DNA of 64,000 bases, from positions 4,402,001 to 4,466,000 of the forward strand of contig JAHBZQ010000001.1 in NCBI GenBank assembly GCA_019635355.1, read 5' to 3'. Below are positions 16,214 to 25,207 of this stretch, in pieces. The stretch is from Rhizobacter sp. (GTDB lineage: Bacteria; Pseudomonadota; Gammaproteobacteria; Burkholderiales; Burkholderiaceae_C). The translations under genes and the position numbers were made by a program. The notes below the pieces were generated by a model that searched no databases, had not been told where the DNA came from, and was given only the letters and a program-made list of their open reading frames with translations. Positions within the stretch are counted from its first letter, which is position 1; each line of letters begins with the position of its first letter.

Positions 16214-16774
16214 TTACGCGACCGCGAGCCGCGCGACCAGCGTGGGCCTCCGTTCGGCGCCTGCTTGCAGCAGCAGCCCTTCGCCGGAGGCCACGCCGCC
16301 ACCGACCAGCGCCGTCAACACGAACTGGTGCGTCACCCATACCTCGAAGCGGCCGCGTTGCTGCGCCACTGTCGCCAGCGCCGCACGCAACTCGCCGAGC
16401 GCTGCGTCGTTGACCGACTCGCTGCCCGCGCGGGGCGAGCCGAGCGCGGGCCAGGCCTCGGCCCTGTCGAAGGCGAGGCGTGCGGTGTCGACGCAGCGGC
16501 ACCACGGGCTGCTGCGCACTGCTGCCGGGGCGAGCTTGCGTTGGCGGAACCAGGCGCCGATGCGCTGCGCGTGTGCGCGGCCTTCGTCGCTGAGGTTGCG
16601 CTGCGTGCTGCAGTCGTCGAGGCGAAAGCCCGGCGGGTCGAAGGTGCCGGGCGCGAGCGCGTGGCGGAAGGCGATCACCACGCCGCCGGCCGCCAGCCGC
16701 GCCGCGACCGCGTCGTCGGCGTGCGCGGCCCAGGGCCAGGCGCTGGTGGCGATCAGGAGTGCTCGTCGTTGCAT
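16214..16774 (-). CDS. Exported histidine phosphatase family protein
   Basis: 186 residues. A short signal peptide (MQRRALLIATSAWPWAAHA|DD) predicts export to the periplasm. Branch-2-like histidine phosphatase features follow: VVIAFRHALAPG with Arg37-His38 as the phosphohistidine site, RSSPWCRCVDTARLAF as the second Arg region, and WVTHQFVLTAL with the second catalytic His. The usual RHG is RHA here, which occurs in this clade. The substrate is unknown. It converges on the sigma-54 activator gene (4 bp between the stop codons) and is not obviously part of that pathway. Confidence 0.87.
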   Translation of the reverse strand: MQRRALLIATSAWPWAAHADDAVAARLAAGGVVIAFRHALAPGTFDPPGFRLDDCSTQRNLSDEGRAHAQRIGAWFRQRKLAPAAVRSSPWCRCVDTARLAFDRAEAWPALGSPRAGSESVNDAALGELRAALATVAQQRGRFEVWVTHQFVLTALVGGGVASGEGLLLQAGAERRPTLVARLAVA

Positions 16775-16878
16775 CGGTCGTTCCTGCAGCCGGCACGGGT
16801 GCCTGCCGGAGCGCAGGGTATCGGCGCTGTCGCGTCCGATGCCGCACCGGGGTCTTGTCTGCGTGCGATGCTCGCCGC

Positions 16879-17550
16879 ATGACCGTGCCCCAACCCCTGA
16901 GCGTCGAGGTGCCCGACAGCGGCAAGGTGGCCGCCCTGTGCACGACGCCGGCCGATGCGATCGCCGGCTACGTGTTCGCGCATGGCGCGGGGGCCGGCAT
17001 GGACCACCCCTTCATGTCGGCCCTGTCCGGCGAGCTGGCGCAGCGCCGGGTCGCCAACCTGCGCTTCCAGTTCCCGTACATGGAGCAGGGCAGCAAGCGG
17101 CCCGACAGCCCCGCCGTGGCGCAGGCCGCGGTGCGCGCGGCCGTGGCCGAAGCGCGCCGTCTGTGGCCGTCGCTGCCGCTCTTCGCGGGTGGCAAATCCT
17201 TCGGGGGCCGCATGACGTCGCAGACCCAGGCCGCATCGCCGCTGCCGGACGTGCGCGGCCTCATCTTCGTTGGCTTCCCGCTGCACCTCGCCGGCAAGCC
17301 GGGCGTGACGCGTGCCGCGCACCTGGTGCAGGTGCAGGTGCCGATGCTCTTCCTGCAGGGCACGCGCGATGCGCTGGCCGACCTCGCGCTGCTGCGCGAG
17401 GTGCTGGCGCCGCTGCAGCACACGACGCTGGCGCTGGAAGACGATGCCGACCACGCCTTCCATGTGCGCTTGCGCAGCGGCCGCACCGATGCGCAGGTGC
17501 TGGCCTCGCTCGCCGACACGGTGGCGGCGTGGTGTGCCGGGAAGCGTTGA
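16879..17550 (+). CDS. Alpha/beta hydrolase of the KANL3/TEX30 type
   Basis: 223 residues from ATG 16879. It is a compact alpha/beta fold: GYVFAHGAGAGMDHPFM provides the oxyanion-hole HGAG motif, FAGGKSFGGRM the nucleophile elbow (Ser in GKSFGG), and LALEDDADHAFHV the catalytic His region. The acid is probably the Asp in FLQGTRDALAD. Such small hydrolases are annotated as dienelactone-hydrolase-like or KANL3/TEX30-like; the substrate is unknown. There is no signal peptide, so it is cytoplasmic. The gene stands between a divergent phosphatase and a histidine kinase that follows 84 bp later on the same strand. Confidence 0.85.
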   Translation: MTVPQPLSVEVPDSGKVAALCTTPADAIAGYVFAHGAGAGMDHPFMSALSGELAQRRVANLRFQFPYMEQGSKRPDSPAVAQAAVRAAVAEARRLWPSLPLFAGGKSFGGRMTSQTQAASPLPDVRGLIFVGFPLHLAGKPGVTRAAHLVQVQVPMLFLQGTRDALADLALLREVLAPLQHTTLALEDDADHAFHVRLRSGRTDAQVLASLADTVAAWCAGKR

Positions 17551-17634
17551 CACCGGCCCGGTGCCCCTCGGGCCGATGGGCGTCGAAAACTCTGATAGCG
17601 TCTCGGGCTCCCGTCACCCGCCCGCCGTCGTCGC

Positions 17635-19830
17635 TTGAGCATTCGCACGTTTCTCCTGTTGTTGGTGCTCGCGGTCTGGTTGCCGGCGGTGGCGGGCTTC
17701 GCCCTGCTCGCACGCTCCACCTACCTGCGCGAGGCGGAAGACGTGCGCCAGGACATCGAGCGTTTCGCCCAGAGCCTCAATTCGCTGGTGGAAGGCCAGC
17801 TCGACAAGCGCGTGGCCATCGCCACCACGCTGAGCGCCTCGCGCACGCTGCAGGACGACCAGCTCGCGCGTTTCCACGACGAGGCGAGCGCCGCCGTCCA
17901 GGGCAGCGGCAACTGGGTGGTGCTGGTCGACCGCCAGCGGCAGCGCCTCAACACGCGTGCGCCGTTCCAGGGTTTCGAGCCGCGCACGCGGGCCGAGGCG
18001 CCGTTCGTGACCGGGGCGCCGAAGGTGTTCTTCTCGCCGCGCGGCCTCGTGACGCAGGAGCCGGTGTTGGTGGCGTATGCACCGTCATTGGAAGGCTCGC
18101 CGGCCCGCTACAACGTGGGCGTGTCGTTCTCGCCCGAGGTGGTGCAGAACCTGATCGAGAAGGCCACGCCGCTCAACAGCCTCGCCTCGGTCATCAACGA
18201 CCAGCACCTCATCATCGCGCGCAACCGCGACCCGCTGAAGTGGCTGGGGCGCCAGGCCGGCGAGGAGATCCAGCGCCGCGCGCAGGCGGGTGTGGGCAGC
18301 TTCGGCGAAACGGTCACGCTCGACGGCGTGCCCTCGCTCACCTATGTGTCGCCCGCCAACCGCCACGGCTGGAACGTGGTGCTCGCGCTGCCGCAGGAGG
18401 CCCTCACGCAGTCGGCCCGTCGCCTCACCGTGCAGACGCTGGCCGCCGCCGGGGCGCTGTTGCTCATCGGCCTGGGCCTGGCGATCGTCGTGGCGCGCAA
18501 GATCGGCCAGCCCATCGTCACGCTGCGCGAGTCGGCCGTGCAACTCGGGCGCGACGAAGTGCCGCCCGCGCTCTCCACCGGCGTGATCGAGCTCGACGAG
18601 GTGAGCCGCGCGCTCGAACTCGCCGGCCGGCGCTCGCACGAGGCCACGCTCACGCTGCAGAAGGAAGTGCAGCTGGCGGTGAACGACGCGCGCGCCGCCC
18701 AGGCCGCGCTGCTCGAAGGCCAGAAGCGCGAGGCGATTGGCCGCCTCACCGGCGGTCTGGCGCACGATTTCAACAACCTGCTGCAGACCATCAGCACCGG
18801 CCTGCACGTCGTCGACCGCCAGACCGCGGCCGATGTGCCGCACCGCCGTTTCCTGGAAGCGGCGATGCGCGCCACCGGCAAGGCGGCCGATCTCGTGAAG
18901 CAGATGATGACCTTCGGGCGGGCGCAGCCGCTCAAGCCGCGGCCGGTGAGCCTGCCCGATTTCGTGCTGCAGACGCAGGAGCTCACGCGCAAGGCGGTGG
19001 GTGAGCGGGTGCAGCTCACGGCCGAGATCGAGCCAGGGCTGCCGACCGTGCTGGTCGACCCGGCGCAGCTCGAGCTGGCCCTGCTCAACCTCATCTTCAA
19101 CGCCCGCGATGCGATGCCCGAGGGCGGCGCCATCCGCATCACCGCGCGTGTGGCCACGCCCGAGGAAAGCGCTCCGCTTGGCGGTGACCAGCACGTATGC
19201 CTGCAGGTCAGCGACAACGGCGCCGGCATGAGCCCCGAGACGCTCGAGCGCGCCTTCGACCCCTACTTCACCACCAAACCGGTCGGGGCCGGCACCGGCC
19301 TCGGGCTCGCGCAGGTGCTGGCCTTCGCACGCCAGTCGAATGGCGACGCCCGCCTGGAGAGCACCGCCGGCGTGGGCACGCGTGTGACGCTGCTGCTGCC
19401 GGTCACGCACCTCGCCGAAGTGGCCGCCGAGCCTCCACGGGGGCAGGCCGAGGCCGGGCGCGGGCTGCGCATCTTGATGATCGAAGACGACTCGCTGGTG
19501 TCGTCGGTGGTGGTGCCCGCGTTGCGCGAGGGCGGACACGAGGTCACGCACTGCGCGTCGGCCGACCAGGCGAAAGAAGTGCTGGGCACCCGCACCGATT
19601 TCGACGTGCTCTTCACCGACGTCGTCATGCCCGGCACGCTCTCGGGCCTCGACCTCGTGGACTGGTGCCGCGCCCATGTGCCGGCGATGGCGGCCGTGGT
19701 CGCCACCGGCTACAACTCGCGCCAGACGCGCGCCGACGTGCAGGAGCTGCGCAAGCCCTATGGCCTCGATGACCTGCTCGACGCGCTGCAGCGCGCCGTG
19801 CAGGAGCGCGCGCCTCGCCCGTCTGCCTGA
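17635..19830 (+). CDS. Membrane hybrid histidine kinase with C-terminal receiver
   Basis: 731 residues, starting at TTG 17635 directly before the hydrophobic SIRTFLLLLVLAVWLPAVAGF helix. A probable periplasmic Cache-type sensor region (about 25-265) and a second helix (269-288) precede a HAMP-like linker, then a DHp domain with the phospho-accepting His377 in GGLAHDFNNLLQTI. The GHKL ATPase domain follows (N-box NLIFNARDAM, DNGAGM, GTGLGLA), then a receiver domain from about 610 with Asp662 (FTDVVMPG). The GGxAHDFNN type belongs to the HisKA_4-like group that often signals through its own receiver. No cognate regulator is adjacent; the next genes encode a helicase and nuclease, with only an 18-bp gap but no obvious functional link. 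Confidence 0.9.
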   Translation: MSIRTFLLLLVLAVWLPAVAGFALLARSTYLREAEDVRQDIERFAQSLNSLVEGQLDKRVAIATTLSASRTLQDDQLARFHDEASAAVQGSGNWVVLVDRQRQRLNTRAPFQGFEPRTRAEAPFVTGAPKVFFSPRGLVTQEPVLVAYAPSLEGSPARYNVGVSFSPEVVQNLIEKATPLNSLASVINDQHLIIARNRDPLKWLGRQAGEEIQRRAQAGVGSFGETVTLDGVPSLTYVSPANRHGWNVVLALPQEALTQSARRLTVQTLAAAGALLLIGLGLAIVVARKIGQPIVTLRESAVQLGRDEVPPALSTGVIELDEVSRALELAGRRSHEATLTLQKEVQLAVNDARAAQAALLEGQKREAIGRLTGGLAHDFNNLLQTISTGLHVVDRQTAADVPHRRFLEAAMRATGKAADLVKQMMTFGRAQPLKPRPVSLPDFVLQTQELTRKAVGERVQLTAEIEPGLPTVLVDPAQLELALLNLIFNARDAMPEGGAIRITARVATPEESAPLGGDQHVCLQVSDNGAGMSPETLERAFDPYFTTKPVGAGTGLGLAQVLAFARQSNGDARLESTAGVGTRVTLLLPVTHLAEVAAEPPRGQAEAGRGLRILMIEDDSLVSSVVVPALREGGHEVTHCASADQAKEVLGTRTDFDVLFTDVVMPGTLSGLDLVDWCRAHVPAMAAVVATGYNSRQTRADVQELRKPYGLDDLLDALQRAVQERAPRPSA

Positions 19831-19848
19831 CGGCCCCGGGCGTGACGC

Positions 19849-22443
19849 TTGCCCGTGCCCCGCGTGCAAGAGATGCAGGACGACGGCGCGCCCCACCCGG
19901 TGACGACAGACACGCTGCTGGCGTGGATGGCCGCGCGCGGCTGGGTGCCGTTCGACTTCCAGCGTGAGGTGTGGCGCGCGGTGGCGGCTGGCGAGTCGGG
20001 CCTGCTCCACGCCACCACGGGGGCCGGTAAAACTTACGCGGTGTGGCTCGGGGCGCTGATGGCGTACCTGCGGCCATCGAAGAAGGCCGAGCCGCTGACG
20101 GTGCTGTGGATCACGCCGATGCGCGCGCTGGCGGCCGACACGCTGCGCTCGCTGGCGCAGCCGCTGGCCGCGCTCGGCGAGATCGCGCCGTGGACCGTCG
20201 GCGCCCGCAGCGGCGACACCTCGGCCGGCGAGCGCAGCGCGCAGAACCGGCGCCTGCCCACCGCGCTCGTCACCACGCCCGAGAGCCTCTCGCTGCTGCT
20301 CGCGCGCGCCGATGCGCGTGACGTGCTCGGCAGCGTGCGCATGGTGGTGGTCGACGAGTGGCACGAGCTGCTCGGCAACAAGCGCGGTGTGCAGGTGCAG
20401 CTCGCGCTCGCGCGCCTGAGGCGGTGGTCACCCGGCTTGAGCGTGTGGGGCATGTCGGCCACGCTCGGCAACCTGGGCGAGGCGATGCACACGCTGCTCG
20501 GACATGGGCAGGGCCGGCTCGTGCAGGGCCGAGTCGACAAGCCGCTCGCCATCGACTCGCTGCTGCCGCCGCGTGCCGACCGCTTCCCCTGGGCCGGGCA
20601 CCTCGGCCTCACGATGCTGCCGCAAGTGGTTGACGAGATCGCGGCCAGCGGCAGCACGCTCGTCTTCACCAACACCCGCTCGCAGGCCGAGATCTGGTAC
20701 CACGCGATCCTGGAGGCGCGGCCCGAGTGGGCTGGTCTCATCGCGCTGCACCACGGCTCGCTCGACCGCGAGGTGCGCGATTGGGTCGAGCTGGGCCTGA
20801 AGAACGGCGAGCTGCGTGCGGTGGTGTGCACCGCGAGCCTCGACCTCGGCGTGGACTTCCTGCCGGTCGAGCGGGTGCTGCAGATCGGCTCGCCGAAAGG
20901 CGTGGCGCGGCTGCTGCAGCGTGCCGGCCGCTCGGGCCATGCGCCGGGGCGGGCCTCGCGGGTGACGCTCGTGCCCACGCACAGCATCGAGCTGGTGGAG
21001 GGTGCTGCCGCACGCGCGGCGGTGGCGGCCGGGCACATCGAGGCGCGCCACTCGCCGCAGCAGCCGCTCGACGTGCTGGTGCAGCACCTCGTGACGGTGG
21101 CGCTCGGCGGGGGCTTCGTTGCCGACGAGCTGTACGCCGAAGTGCGCAGCACCGCGGCCTACGCGCAGCTCTCGCCCGAGAGCTGGGCCTGGTGCCTCGC
21201 CTTCGTGCAGCAGGGCGGGCCGTCGCTCACCGCCTATCCCGATTACCGTCGTGCGGTGCCCGATGACGAAGGCGTCTGGCGCGTGCCCGATGCGCGCCTC
21301 GCGCGGCGCCACCGCGCCAACATCGGCACCATCGTCAGCGACGCCAGCATGACGGTGCAGTACCTCGGCGGCGCCAAGCTCGGCAGTGTGGAAGAGAGCT
21401 TCGTCGCACGTCTCAAACCCGGCGATGTGTTCCTCTTCGCCGGCCGCCAGCTCGAGCTCGTGCGCACCCACGAGATGACCGCCTTCGTGCGCCGCGCCAC
21501 CGGCCGAAAGCCGGCGGTGCCGCGCTGGAACGGTGGCCGCATGCCACTCTCGACCACGCTCGCCGACGCGGTGGTGCAGCAACTCGCGCTCGCCGACGCC
21601 GGCCGTTTCGACAGCCCCGAGCTGCAATGCGCGAAACCGCTGCTCGATCTGCAACACGCCTGGTCGGCGCTGCCCACGCCGGCCACGCTGCTGGCCGAGC
21701 GCATTGCCACGCGCGAAGGCACGCACCTCTTCCTCTACCCCTTCGCCGGTCGGCATGTGCACCTGGGCCTGGCGAGCCTCATCGCCTGGCGCGTGGCGCA
21801 GCACCACCCGCGCACCTTCTCGATGGCGTTCAACGACTACGGGCTTGAGCTGCTGTGCGCCGACGAAGTGGCGTGGGACACCTTGCTGCCCCAGGTGCTG
21901 CGGCCCGCCGATGACGACGCGGCTCTGCTGCACGAGGTGCTGGCGAGCCTCAACGCCAGCGAACTCGCGCGCCGCCGCTTCCGCGAGATCGCGCGGGTGT
22001 CGGGCCTCATCTACCAGAGCTACCCCGGCGAGAAGCGCAGCGCCAAGCAGCTGCAGGCCTCGTCGTCGCTCTTCTGGGAGGTGTTCCGCAAGTACGACCC
22101 GGCCAACCGGCTGCTGCAGCAGGCCGAGGCCGAGGTGCTGGCGCAGGAACTGGAGATCGGCCGCCTCGGCGCGAGCCTCGCGCGCATGGCCACGCAGCGG
22201 CTGGTGTTGAAGCACCCGGCGCGGCCCACGCCGTTTGCCTTTCCGCTGATGGTGGAGCGCTTTCGCGAGCAGCTGTCGAACGAGAGCGTGGCCGACCGCA
22301 TCTCGCGCATGGTGGCGCAGCTGGAGAAGGCGGCCGGCGGGGCCGAGGCGGCGCCGGCCGACGAGGTGCGCGAGCGCTTGGCCTTCGGCGCGGCGGCCCC
22401 CGAGAAGGCGGCGCCCCGGGCGCGTCGGCGGGGGCGGCGATGA
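19849..22443 (+). CDS. Ligase-associated DEXH-box DNA helicase (Lhr-type)
   Basis: 864 residues from TTG 19849; GTG 19855 and ATG 19873 are alternative starts, and none has a convincing ribosome site. Helicase motif I is ATTGAGKT (55-62) and the DEXH box is DEWH (169-172). A second RecA domain follows (VFTNTRSQAE; QRAGRSGHAPG for motif VI), then the winged-helix/Lhr-core region. This family unwinds DNA with ATP and normally lies beside pdeM, an ATP-dependent ligase and an exonuclease as a DNA damage module. Here only pdeM is present, joined by an ATGA overlap at 22440-22443. A DNA-repair role is therefore inferred from family and partner; the ligase is either elsewhere or lost. Confidence 0.9.
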   Translation: MPVPRVQEMQDDGAPHPVTTDTLLAWMAARGWVPFDFQREVWRAVAAGESGLLHATTGAGKTYAVWLGALMAYLRPSKKAEPLTVLWITPMRALAADTLRSLAQPLAALGEIAPWTVGARSGDTSAGERSAQNRRLPTALVTTPESLSLLLARADARDVLGSVRMVVVDEWHELLGNKRGVQVQLALARLRRWSPGLSVWGMSATLGNLGEAMHTLLGHGQGRLVQGRVDKPLAIDSLLPPRADRFPWAGHLGLTMLPQVVDEIAASGSTLVFTNTRSQAEIWYHAILEARPEWAGLIALHHGSLDREVRDWVELGLKNGELRAVVCTASLDLGVDFLPVERVLQIGSPKGVARLLQRAGRSGHAPGRASRVTLVPTHSIELVEGAAARAAVAAGHIEARHSPQQPLDVLVQHLVTVALGGGFVADELYAEVRSTAAYAQLSPESWAWCLAFVQQGGPSLTAYPDYRRAVPDDEGVWRVPDARLARRHRANIGTIVSDASMTVQYLGGAKLGSVEESFVARLKPGDVFLFAGRQLELVRTHEMTAFVRRATGRKPAVPRWNGGRMPLSTTLADAVVQQLALADAGRFDSPELQCAKPLLDLQHAWSALPTPATLLAERIATREGTHLFLYPFAGRHVHLGLASLIAWRVAQHHPRTFSMAFNDYGLELLCADEVAWDTLLPQVLRPADDDAALLHEVLASLNASELARRRFREIARVSGLIYQSYPGEKRSAKQLQASSSLFWEVFRKYDPANRLLQQAEAEVLAQELEIGRLGASLARMATQRLVLKHPARPTPFAFPLMVERFREQLSNESVADRISRMVAQLEKAAGGAEAAPADEVRERLAFGAAAPEKAAPRARRRGRR

Positions 22444-23096
22444 GCTCGCACCTGAGCCTCGAGTGCGCGGGCGAAACGCTCTGGCTGCTGCCCGAGCGCG
22501 CGCTGTGGTGGCCCGCGCGGCGCACGCTCTTCATCGCCGACCTGCACCTCGGCAAGGCTGCCACCTTCCGCGCCCACGGCCACCCGGTGCCGGCCGGCAC
22601 GACGCAGGGCAACCTCGACCGGCTCAGCGGGCTGCTGAACCGGCACGAGCCCGACGCGCTGGTGGTGCTCGGTGACTTCCTCCACGCAACCGAGGCACTG
22701 ACACCGTCGGTGCAGTCCGCACTCGCCGCCTGGTGCGCCGAGTTCCCCACGTTGCGCCTCACGCTCGTGCGCGGCAACCACGACCGCCGTGCCGGTGACC
22801 CGCCCGCCGCGGCCGGCATCGTGGCGGTCGACGAGCCCTGGCCGCTCGGCCCACTGGCCGCCTGCCACCACCCGCAGCCAGTGCCCGGGGCGCTGGCGCT
22901 GGCCGGTCACCTGCACCCGGTCGTGCGCCTTCACGGCCGGGGCCGCGACCGGCTGCGCCTGCCGTGCTTCGTGCTCGACGCGCAGCAGTTGCTGCTGCCG
23001 GCCTTCGGCGAGTTCACCGGCGGCTGGGAGGTGGGGCGTGCTGACGGGCAGCAGGTGTTCGTCGTCGCCGACGGCGGTGTGTGGAAATTGCCCTGA
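22440..23096 (+). CDS. pdeM: Ligase-associated DNA damage response endonuclease PdeM
   Basis: 218 residues. All metallophosphoesterase motifs are in order: DLHLGK (Asp34, His36), GDFLH (Asp79), GNHD (113-115) and GHLHP (157-159). These build a dinuclear metal site, typically Mn. PdeM-type enzymes are nucleases/phosphodiesterases encoded with the Lhr-type helicase, matching the 4-bp overlap seen here. The length is normal. No export signal is present, so it acts in the cytoplasm on DNA ends or structures. The usual ligase and exonuclease partners are absent from both flanks. Confidence 0.92.
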   Translation: MSSHLSLECAGETLWLLPERALWWPARRTLFIADLHLGKAATFRAHGHPVPAGTTQGNLDRLSGLLNRHEPDALVVLGDFLHATEALTPSVQSALAAWCAEFPTLRLTLVRGNHDRRAGDPPAAAGIVAVDEPWPLGPLAACHHPQPVPGALALAGHLHPVVRLHGRGRDRLRLPCFVLDAQQLLLPAFGEFTGGWEVGRADGQQVFVVADGGVWKLP

Positions 23097-23180
23097 TCCG
23101 CGCGCCCGGTGTGGAACTCGCCTGCGGCCGGCGATGTCCGATCGCTGCCCGGGTTTTCGTCGCCGTGACACCATCTCGCC

Positions 23181-24056
23181 ATGCCTGCACGTTTCTCCTT
23201 CCGCCGCGGGGCCGCCCTGGCTTCGGTCGTGCTCCTCGCCCTCGGCCTGCAGATGGGCTGCGCCACGCTCGATGAGCGCCAGCGCGGCTGGATCTTCCAG
23301 CCGAGCGAGCGCACCTGGGCCGGTGGCCTGGCGGCGGCCGAGGGCATGCACGACGTGTGGATCTCGTTCAACGCCAAGGTCGACGACGCGGGCCAGCCGG
23401 TCAAGCTGCACGGCCTGTGGCTGCCGCAAGACGATGCCAATGCCCCCGTGCTGCTCTACTTGCACGGCGCCCGCTACGACGTGCGTGGCAGCGCCCCGCG
23501 CATGCGCCGCATGCACGAACTCGGCTTCTCGGTGCTGGGGGTCGACTACCGCGGCTTCGGCCGCAGCAGCCCAGGCCTGCCGTCGGAAGAGAAGGCCGCC
23601 GAAGACGCGCGGGCCGCGTGGGACTGGCTCGCCCGGCAGCACCCGCAGGCGCGCCGCTTCATCTTCGGCCACTCGCTGGGCGGTGCGATCGGCGTGCAGC
23701 TCGCGGCCGAGGTGCACGACGAAGCCGGTCTCATCGTCGAAGGCAGCTTCACCTCCATCGCCGACGTGGTGAGCACCTTCCGCTGGGGCTGGCTGCCGGT
23801 GTCGCCCTTCATCACGCAGCGCTTCGATTCGGCCGCGCGGGTGGCCGAGGTGGGCTCGCCGCTGCTCGTCGTGCATGGCAGCCAGGATTCGCTGATCCCG
23901 TCGAAGCTCGGCCAGACCCTCTACGACAAGGCGCGCGAGCCCAAGCGCTTCGTGCTGGTGGAAGGCGGCTCGCACCACAACACCAACGCGGTGGGGCAGG
24001 CGCAGTACCGGCAGGCGATGGCCGAGCTGTTCGGCTTTGCCGGCGGCGCGCAGTGA
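23181..24056 (+). CDS. Alpha/beta hydrolase lipoprotein (serine aminopeptidase S33-like fold)
   Basis: 291 residues. A signal peptide ends in lipobox LGLQMGC, so the enzyme is predicted to be lipid-anchored, with Asp absent at +2 (Ala), consistent with outer-membrane sorting. Hydrolase motifs: LLYLHGARYD (oxyanion hole), IFGHSLGGAIG (nucleophile Ser), VVHGSQDSLIPS (acid) and VEGGSHHNT (His). It resembles the YfhR/BEM46-type hydrolases. The substrate is unknown, probably an ester or lipid at the envelope. It follows pdeM by 84 bp and may have its own promoter. Confidence 0.88.
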   Translation: MPARFSFRRGAALASVVLLALGLQMGCATLDERQRGWIFQPSERTWAGGLAAAEGMHDVWISFNAKVDDAGQPVKLHGLWLPQDDANAPVLLYLHGARYDVRGSAPRMRRMHELGFSVLGVDYRGFGRSSPGLPSEEKAAEDARAAWDWLARQHPQARRFIFGHSLGGAIGVQLAAEVHDEAGLIVEGSFTSIADVVSTFRWGWLPVSPFITQRFDSAARVAEVGSPLLVVHGSQDSLIPSKLGQTLYDKAREPKRFVLVEGGSHHNTNAVGQAQYRQAMAELFGFAGGAQ

Positions 24057-24133
24057 AGGCCGGGCAGCCGCCAAGGTGACAAAAGGGGCTCCTGCGTTCC
24101 TCTAGAGTGCGCGCAACCCTTCAGGAGCCGCGC

Positions 24134-25102
24134 ATGACGATCGCCTTCTCTCACCACCAGATCAACGGCATCCGCATGCGCGTGGCCGAAAAGGGCAGCG
24201 GGCCGCTGGTGGTCTTCACCCACGGCTGGCCGGAGAGCTGGTACTCGTGGCGCCACCAGATCGAGGCGCTGGCGGCCGCGGGCTTTCGCGCCGTGGCGCC
24301 CGACATGCGCGGCTATGGCGACACCGAAGCGCCAGCGGAGGTTGACCAGTACACCATCCACCACCTGGTGGGCGACATCACCGAGCTGGTGCTGGCCCTC
24401 GGCGAGAAGCAGGCGGTGGTCGTCGGCCACGACTGGGGCGCGGTGGTGGCGTGGCACTGCGCGCTGCTGCGGCCCGACATGTTCCGCGCGGTGGCGGCGA
24501 TGAGCGTGCCCTACGCACCGCCCGGCCGCACCGACCTCCTGACCTCCCTCGACAAGGGCGGCATCAAGACTTTCTACATGCAGTATTTCCAGGCGCCCGG
24601 TGTGGCCGAAGCCGAGCTGGAGCGCGACGTGCGCGACTCGCTGCGCCGCGTGTACTACAGCGCCTCGGGCGACGGCCCCGAGGGCAAGGGCTTCTCGGTG
24701 CTCGCGCCGGGCAAGGGCCTGCTCGACAACACCGTGCCGCCCGATGCGCCGCTGCCCTGGCTCACCGAGGCCGACCTCGACCACTACACCGCCGAGTTCA
24801 CCCGCGCCGGTTTTCGCGGTGGCCTCAACTGGTACCGCAACCTGCGCCGCAACTGGGAGCTGACCATGCCCTGGCGCGGCTGCCCCATCCGCCAGCCTTC
24901 GCTCTTCATCGCGGGCGAGCGCGACGGCGTGCTGCGCTTCCCGGCGTCGAAGGCCCAGGTCGAGGCCTACCCGAAGACGCTGCCCGGCCTGCGCGGCTGC
25001 CACATCCTGCCCGGCGCCGGGCACTGGATCCAGCGCGAGCGCGCCCACGAGGTCAACGCCTTGCTGCTCGACTTCCTGCGCGGGCTGCCGGTGCCGGGTT
25101 AA
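24134..25102 (+). CDS. Epoxide hydrolase-like alpha/beta hydrolase
   Basis: 322 residues; AGGAG before ATG 24134 fixes the start. Motifs of the epoxide hydrolase/haloalkane dehalogenase branch: TFTHGWPESWYSWR (HGWP oxyanion hole), VVGHDWGAVVAW (nucleophile Asp in GHDWG), PDMRGYGDTEAP and the C-terminal LPGAGHWIQRE (His). The Asp nucleophile with HGWP supports epoxide ring opening through a covalent ester, though dehalogenase activity cannot be excluded. It is cytoplasmic. A strong inverted repeat and an AraC-type regulator follow. Confidence 0.9.
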   Translation: MTIAFSHHQINGIRMRVAEKGSGPLVVFTHGWPESWYSWRHQIEALAAAGFRAVAPDMRGYGDTEAPAEVDQYTIHHLVGDITELVLALGEKQAVVVGHDWGAVVAWHCALLRPDMFRAVAAMSVPYAPPGRTDLLTSLDKGGIKTFYMQYFQAPGVAEAELERDVRDSLRRVYYSASGDGPEGKGFSVLAPGKGLLDNTVPPDAPLPWLTEADLDHYTAEFTRAGFRGGLNWYRNLRRNWELTMPWRGCPIRQPSLFIAGERDGVLRFPASKAQVEAYPKTLPGLRGCHILPGAGHWIQRERAHEVNALLLDFLRGLPVPG

Positions 25103-25149
25103 CCCGGGCCAAGGCGACCATTCCATACAAGACCGAGCGGCCGGGCTGT

Positions 25150-25179
25150 CGAATCATCGGCAACCCTTTGCCTGATTCG
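25150..25179. promoter_or_regulatory. Inverted repeat upstream of the AraC-type regulator gene
   Basis: CGAATCA (25150-25156) pairs with TGATTCG (25173-25179), and inside it GGCAA (25159-25163) pairs with TTGCC (25168-25172) around CCCT. It lies 47 bp downstream of the epoxide hydrolase gene and 28 bp before the regulator. It could be an operator for the regulator or a stem at the end of the hydrolase transcript; no U-run follows. Confidence 0.45.
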
Positions 25180-25207
25180 CCGGTCTGTTGCAGGCCGCCC
25201 CGCATCC

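Noticed and set aside
18085..20364. 759-codon minus-strand frame across the hybrid kinase and helicase genes
   Set aside because: Overlaps two well-supported plus-strand genes and shows no domain; typical antisense artefact.
25150..25179. Interpreting the nested inverted repeat as a classic terminator
   Set aside because: No U-tract follows; kept only as an operator or transcript-end stem candidate.
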